Source: Seminavis robusta (Eukaryota; Bacillariophyta; Bacillariophyceae; Naviculales; Naviculaceae). From it: DNA of 22,797 nt. A program made the position numbers and the translations under genes. The stretch is from contig CAICTM010001776.1 in NCBI GenBank assembly GCA_903772945.1, positions 1-22,797 of the forward strand. The letters run 5' to 3'. The notes under the pieces are model-generated. The model was not told the DNA's origin and did not search any database. It worked only from the letters and a program-made list of their open reading frames with translations. Numbering within the stretch: the first letter of the stretch is position 1; each line of letters opens with the position of its first letter. Below are positions 18,470 to 22,797 of the stretch, piece after piece.

Positions 18470-19740
18470 ATCGAATCAATCAATCTCAGTTGCTTGGATA
18501 TTGACGAATCTTTCAACATATTTTGTGCAAACTCAGCGACAAACTTTGGCGGCGTCACTAGATTCCTGACTGGATGCCTTGCCGACATGTCGAATCTGCA
18601 CCAAACGACGCGCCTCGATACGCAGCATCTACAACGAAACTGGAATGTTGGTAATGCGATGGCGGCTTTTCTCGGTGTGACCTGCTCTTCGCTGCTACCG
18701 TATCGGTAAAGCCAGAGAACCTGCATAGGTTAATTCAATTGAAAGGTAATCGAATCCGGGATGAGTAGCTACAGTGTAGAGGGAGGTTGGAGGCAACCAA
18801 ATGAATTCGATGTCCAATTCACGAATGGTTCAGCCGTGAAGACACAAGCTGCGTTGCTTAGTACTGTAAGGGGCAACGTATCCAATAGATTTCTAGCAAG
18901 TTCGGTCTTGTCGAAGCAAGCAATGATGTCGTTGTCCGAGTCGAGTCGTAGCTTGAACATGGGTGAAGCAATCCAGATCGTTTGCATCCAGTGTCTCGAG
19001 GGGTCCTGTACTTTCTGATATCTATGGGTACCTAAGACTAGTCTACGTGGTTTCTCGACCGATCACTTGAAAACTGGAGTACATGGTACCGACACAATGT
19101 TGGTGTAGCTTGATATCTCTCCTGGTTGTCGTCGACAAGTGGGCTGACTGTCACTCGTTGACTCCCGAGAGCGAGTCTTCATCCTTGATACAAAAGGGTT
19201 GGGGATACATTTAGGCTCCTCGATCTGGCCGGAGCTCAGATCTTCAGCCAGATATCTGGCAAACTTTCACAGAGTTGCAAGGCGCTTTGAAAGCTCCGTA
19301 CACAACTCTCCTAATAAGCTCATGCTTGTTGCCATCGCCTCAAGGGTCAACCAAATTCATAAAGAAAGAAATTGCAGTCGAAATGTAAGCCCGAGTTTCA
19401 CAGTGTCTGCATATCCTGATCTACGCAACTCCCTCTTTCTCACTGTTTTTCGCTTGAATTTACGTTTTTGGAAAAAGGCCTCGTCGAAGTCAATCCAGCT
19501 TTAGCTTGTTCAGGGGAAGCTGTCTCTGTATTAGTTGGCTCGTTGGCTTTCAACTGAGTCTGGGCGCCATCACACTACTCTCTCAGGGATCCATGGTAAG
19601 TGGTAAGCGAGGCAAGTCCATGCTGTCCATAGCTATAGATAGCCTGTGCGGGCTCTGAAAGCTACTTTCAGCATTGATCAGATCTCATCCTCTCATTTGC
19701 TTTGGCTTGTATGGTACTGGTACCGTACATGGACATGTAG
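18470..19740. other. Spacer between receptor and sulfotransferase
   Basis: The first few hundred bases are the receptor 3' UTR. No ATG-started frame with a motif was found. GGTACC and TACATGTA-like palindromes recur near 19080 and 19700-19740. A hydrophobic open stretch at 19458-19595 that may be an exon of the next gene is listed separately. Confidence 0.5.
19458..19595 (+). other. Possible membrane-anchor exon of the sulfotransferase gene (speculative)
   Basis: The frame reads a basic stretch (GKRPRRSQSS), then a hydrophobic run (CLCISWLVGFQLSLGAITLL), and meets a GTAAGT donor at 19596 in phase 0. The acceptor GTAG at 19740 lies directly before the sulfotransferase ATG, also in phase 0. 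The implied intron (19596-19740) is 145 nt. Against it: no ATG in this frame after the stop at 19455, so a further upstream exon would be needed. Confidence 0.3.
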
Positions 19741-21249
19741 ATGCTGAGAATCGAGTATGAAATGTTAGCACCGGTATACGTAGAAACTGTGAAATCTAAT
19801 TGGGGAACACAAAGGTTTGACACGCACCCTCCCACCAACCGTAACAGACAAGTGACCAGAATCGAAACAATCAGTAGCCAAGGCGCCGATCTCGAGAGTG
19901 CGGTAGCAGGTTCTCGATTGACGAACAAGAAAACAAAAGAAAGGCCACAACGATATCCAGTTCGCAAGAAAACACTCCAACAAGCACCAAATTTGGAAGG
20001 AGCCATACAACGGGCACGGGCCAACGATGACGAACGTCGGGCAAAGAAATATCAGACAAAGCCAAAGGCTAAAATACAAGCTCCCAGGAGGCATAGACCA
20101 ACCATGGTCATTCACATTGGACCTTCCAAGACGGGAACTTCAACCATCCAGCGGGAGACCATTGCAATGGAGCCATTCCTTGCCAAGGACAACTTTGTCT
20201 ACATTGGAAAATTTGCAGACAGAAAGTTTCGACAACCAACACATGCTCCTGTGCTATTGAATCATGATAGATGCTTTCAAGAAGCTGCAACGGCTTGGAA
20301 GCAGAACCATACATCTCATTTCAATGAAACACCTTGCTGGAAGGATCGAGTGTCAGGCATCATGAAGTACTACCACAAAAACACCAGTATCATCCTGTCT
20401 GATGAGGGGTACAGCTACAAGAGTCGATTTGATAATCGTACCTTTTATCAACTGCTCAGTGTAGCATTTGAAGATTGGAATGTTGTCGTTGTCCCTGCCT
20501 ACCGGCGTTATGCCGAATGGCTGCTCAGTGCTTCCAAAGAAGTCAACCGAAAAGGATGCTTAGGCCCTAAAGCACCCTGGAAACACAACAAAGGACGCCC
20601 TTGCATGGATCTATGGAAAATGACAGATCGGGATAGAAAAAGCACAGAGTTCGGAGCAAGTTACTACAAGAATCTGGATGCATCCCTTCCAGCATGGCGA
20701 GAATCTGGGTTTCGCATAGCCTTGCTTGATTTCCATGGAGAGGAACATCTCACTTGCAATCTATTCTGCAATCTGATCCCTAATACACCAAACACCTGCA
20801 AGGAATGTCGCAAGCGGCCTCCCAACAGGCTCAATGCTCAATCTTCTTCGTTTACAGCTTACAATGACATTCTCTTTGCAGCAGAGGAGCAGGGAGTGCT
20901 TCCTGATTCCATGTTGCAGAAGACTCGTTATGAGGCAACCATGGAACTGACACACTATCACAGCACAATCCTTGGTAAAGGGCTCAAAGATCTTCCCCTG
21001 ATTTGTCCCAAACCAGCCCACCTGGACCAGCTATTGAACAAGTCACTGGCTTTTGAAAAGATGGTCATGCCAACAGCATACTACCTTGAACTTCAAGAGG
21101 TACACAGAGCTGCCTTTTGGGAAATTGCAAACGAGAAGAAAGAGTTTTGCTCTGTGGATGCTAAAATGCTTCTGAATGGGAAGACTTCCTGGAGGGAAGT
21201 GCAAAAGGCAATGAAGAAATCCAAAGAGTGGCCCACATCGTATTACTAG
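19741..21249 (+). CDS. PAPS-dependent sulfotransferase-like protein, 502 aa
   Basis: Expected to move sulfate from PAPS to a sugar or other acceptor, in the Golgi if membrane-anchored. The 5'-phosphosulfate loop is VIHIGPSKTGTSTIQ (123-137), with Lys130 as the catalytic-loop Lys. The 3'-phosphate motif is YRRYAEWLLS, with R255 and S263 at the usual R-x7-S spacing. ILSDEGYS (218-225) lies between. Cys-rich segments (339-356) may form disulfides. Sequons at 190 (NHT), 195 (NET), 214 (NTS), 232 (NRT) and 433 (NKS) fit a lumenal domain. Residues 1-120 are Lys/Arg/Gln-rich without a membrane segment, unlike most Golgi sulfotransferases, so the true N-terminus may lie in an upstream exon. The ATG follows a TAG directly. 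The GPxKTGT family is frequent in diatoms; the acceptor is unknown. Confidence 0.82.
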   Translation: MLRIEYEMLAPVYVETVKSNWGTQRFDTHPPTNRNRQVTRIETISSQGADLESAVAGSRLTNKKTKERPQRYPVRKKTLQQAPNLEGAIQRARANDDERRAKKYQTKPKAKIQAPRRHRPTMVIHIGPSKTGTSTIQRETIAMEPFLAKDNFVYIGKFADRKFRQPTHAPVLLNHDRCFQEAATAWKQNHTSHFNETPCWKDRVSGIMKYYHKNTSIILSDEGYSYKSRFDNRTFYQLLSVAFEDWNVVVVPAYRRYAEWLLSASKEVNRKGCLGPKAPWKHNKGRPCMDLWKMTDRDRKSTEFGASYYKNLDASLPAWRESGFRIALLDFHGEEHLTCNLFCNLIPNTPNTCKECRKRPPNRLNAQSSSFTAYNDILFAAEEQGVLPDSMLQKTRYEATMELTHYHSTILGKGLKDLPLICPKPAHLDQLLNKSLAFEKMVMPTAYYLELQEVHRAAFWEIANEKKEFCSVDAKMLLNGKTSWREVQKAMKKSKEWPTSYY

Positions 21250-21430
21250 TCACTTTCCCCCCTGTTTTGTCATACCTGCGGCCTTTAGGATTATCGCTTG
21301 CCGTTGGGTCCATACAAAGTTAGAGGCCAAGACTTTGATCCTCGTAAGGTCCCGGAAATAGTGCAGTGGCAGCTCATAGCTCACATTCTTCACGTTCCAT
21401 GCTGTAATCTACCCACTCTAACCCCCCTAG

Positions 21431-21572
21431 TGAAAGCTACCCATTTATGTCTCCGCGTCTCCTTCAAAGCCAAACCCTTTTGATGTTCTTCATGCAAACC
21501 CGTATCTCAATTGCCCTTGTGAAAGCTACCCATTTATGTCTCTGTGGATCCCGCAAAGCCAAACCCTTTGGC
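21431..21572. repeat. Direct repeat with 89-base period
   Basis: TGAAAGCTACCCATTTATGT begins at 21431 and again at 21520. After a diverged 10-base middle part, both copies resume with CAAAGCCAAACCCTTT. About 1.5 units are visible. Confidence 0.85.
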
Positions 21573-21880
21573 CCCGTACTGGTCCTCAATTTCTTGCCCC
21601 TGATCCCACGGAACCTAGCTAGTCCTGAATTTCAACTACTCTTTGCTTCAGCCTGGCCCTAGCTGGCTTCGGTAGATAATCCTCCTACTTTAAACCCCCT
21701 GTATGTAGTTCCAGTGCTGGCTTGATCGCACGCTGGTGGGCCCGGGTCTCAGAGGGACGACCTGGGTGAAGGGGCGGACAGTACTAGTAGCTAGTACCAC
21801 ATGCACTGCACAAGGTCAAGTGGCTGTCACTCACCAGTCTATCAGCATGCCCCGCGGTCATTGGGGCAAAGCAAATGGGG

Positions 21881-21890
21881 GATATAAAAA
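21881..21890 (+). promoter_or_regulatory. TATA-like element
   Basis: GATATAAAAA followed by a G-rich run, 357 bases before the ATG at 22247. It could serve that gene if the leader is long. Position alone is weak support. Confidence 0.25.
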
Positions 21891-22022
21891 GGGGGAAAGA
21901 CCATTGGGGGCCCGAGTTCGGACTTCACGCACTTGGTGGTCGCTGCCTCCATTGCGATGGCAAGACTTTCTCTTTCCACACTACTACTGGTACACATTAG
22001 GGACCGTCGTCTACGACTGTAT

Positions 22023-22044
22023 GCAAGCAAGCAAGCAAGCAAGC
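22023..22044. repeat. GCAA microsatellite, five units
   Basis: Perfect tetranucleotide repeat (GCAA/AAGC) ending in CTAGTAA. Confidence 0.9.
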
Positions 22045-22246
22045 TAGTAATGTTCTATTGGTAGCTACCTCGGTTGCGTGTAACGGTGGAGCTCTAGCTT
22101 CCAGCTGCCTACTAGCTAGCTAGCTAGTCGCGATAGATAACCTCTCCTCGCCATCATCAGGTCCCGCAGAACTACTGCGCGTCCAATTACGGTTTTTGAT
22201 CAAGCAGGCACGAGCTGGAGGCACCAATGCGCTGCACACAATTGGT

Positions 22247-22797
22247 ATGCAGTGCAGTTCATCCCGAAGGACTCTGTTGAGTTGCTTTTTGCTGCTTCAG
22301 CTGAGCGTTGCAGTTGTTCTGATGTTTGCCAAAGTTTCCTCAGTCACCAAGGTAAGTGCGAGGCGTTTACCACACTCAGACCATGCGCAACCGTGACCAA
22401 CTTCAAAGACCAAACTTGTGTATACTTGTGCCAATGATGTGTACTTGCTTCGCGTCGCTTGATGTTGAAATTTGTATGCCTTCTTTTAGGGATTCACAAG
22501 GGAGCAAGAACAAGAACAGCTCGTAGAGATGCGTTTGTGGAGGCGCAGCAAGCACACTGATAATCACATTGTTGCAAAGGGTCCCTTCTCTGCAAAGGTG
22601 CAAGCTCAACAAAACACTACCAGCAGCAGTTCCAGTGAGATCATCCACCCAGATGGCTTGGCAACTTCCCCAACAACTCATATTGCCCAATCTAGTAATA
22701 CTGGTAGGAAAACCCAAGCAAACGCCACTGACAGCAGCATGCAAGCAATCAGCAATCATAGCCACCAAGAAAATGTGTTGACCAACAATGAACGGGC
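22247..22797 (+). CDS. Type II signal-anchor protein, two exons seen, cut by right edge
   Basis: Exon 1 (22247-22351) encodes MQCSSSRRT followed by a hydrophobic run (LLSCFLLLQLSVAVVLMFA, residues 10-28) and ends in phase 0 at GTAAGT. Exon 2 begins at 22490 after CTTCTTTTAG and stays open to the window end (102 codons), starting GFTREQEQEQLVEMRLWRRS. The exon 2 part is polar, Ser/Thr/Gln/Asn-rich and carries three N-glycosylation sequons (NTT, NAT, NHS). This architecture (short basic tail, anchor, flexible stem) is that of Golgi glycosyltransferases and sulfotransferases; the catalytic domain would lie to the right. A cleaved signal peptide is also possible. An ATG at 22227 in another frame opens a 17-codon upstream ORF that overlaps this start. 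Confidence 0.65.
22352..22489 (+). other. Intron of the right-edge gene (138 nt)
   Basis: Donor AAG|GTAAGT at 22352, acceptor with a pyrimidine-rich CTTCTTTTAG ending at 22489, phase 0. Unspliced reading meets a stop at 22397-22399, whereas the spliced frame stays open to the window edge. Confidence 0.7.

Larger units (their letters stand above)
21250..22246. other. Spacer and promoter region of the right-edge gene
   Basis: It contains the 89-base spaced repeat at 21431-21572, a TATA-like GATATAAAAA at 21881, an AAGC microsatellite (22023-22044) and a CTAGCTAGCTAG palindrome near 22110. No gene is recognised; the frame 21736-22047 has no motif. Confidence 0.5.

Noticed and set aside
18494..18709. 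Plus-strand frame of 71 aa after the receptor
   Set aside because: No ATG at its start and no motif; best read as receptor 3' UTR.
19199..19504. Plus-strand frame of 101 aa before the sulfotransferase
   Set aside because: Starts at TTG, has no motif, and could not be joined in phase to the possible anchor stretch using any AG I could see.
1..22797. CRISPR arrays, rRNA genes, bacterial-type operons
   Set aside because: No regularly spaced repeats with unique spacers, no rRNA signature and clear spliceosomal introns; the window is eukaryotic nuclear DNA.

Overview
The window looks like part of a nuclear chromosome of a diatom, probably a pennate one. Evidence: a degenerate copia-type retrotransposon whose reverse transcriptase/RNase H pieces resemble diatom copia elements; a DUF6824 protein, a domain family concentrated in diatoms; a class C (GABA-B-like) receptor with short GT-AG introns, one carrying a TACTAAC branch point; a GPxKTGT-type sulfotransferase; and long gene-poor spacers full of short palindromes (GGTACCGGTACC-, TACATGTA- and CTAGCTAG-like). 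The species cannot be fixed from sequence alone.

Layout. 1-2361: the 3' part of a dead copia pol (integrase tail, RT, RNase H) with many frameshifts, cut by the left edge. 2362-3851: spacer. 3852-4502 (-): DUF6824 protein. 4503-7602: spacer with at most one doubtful short ORF. 7603-7998 (+): small diatom-type protein. 8945-9973 (-): divergent sirtuin, bounded by a CAAGY minisatellite at its stop codon and carrying an in-frame microsatellite. 10509-10889 (-): Ser/Thr-rich small protein. 10890-15097: long spacer holding a 561-bp TA-flanked inverted-repeat element (13513-14073), strong hairpins and direct repeats. 15098-18469 (+): three-exon class C GPCR, 1047 aa as modelled. 19741-21249 (+): sulfotransferase, possibly with an upstream membrane-anchor exon at 19458-19595. 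22247-end (+): a signal-anchor protein with one intron, cut by the right edge; this gene only appears when spliced.

How the genes relate. The right third (15-22.8 kb) holds three plus-strand genes whose products look destined for the secretory route: a receptor, a PAPS-dependent sulfotransferase and a type II anchored protein with a glycosylatable stem. The left genes are short, single-exon and nuclear/cytosolic in character. I see no operon-like coupling and no evidence that the genes form one pathway. The points most worth a second look are the sirtuin with altered NAD-site motifs and a repeat-built insertion, the inverted-repeat element, the receptor without a visible signal peptide, the hidden right-edge gene and the possible anchor exon of the sulfotransferase.
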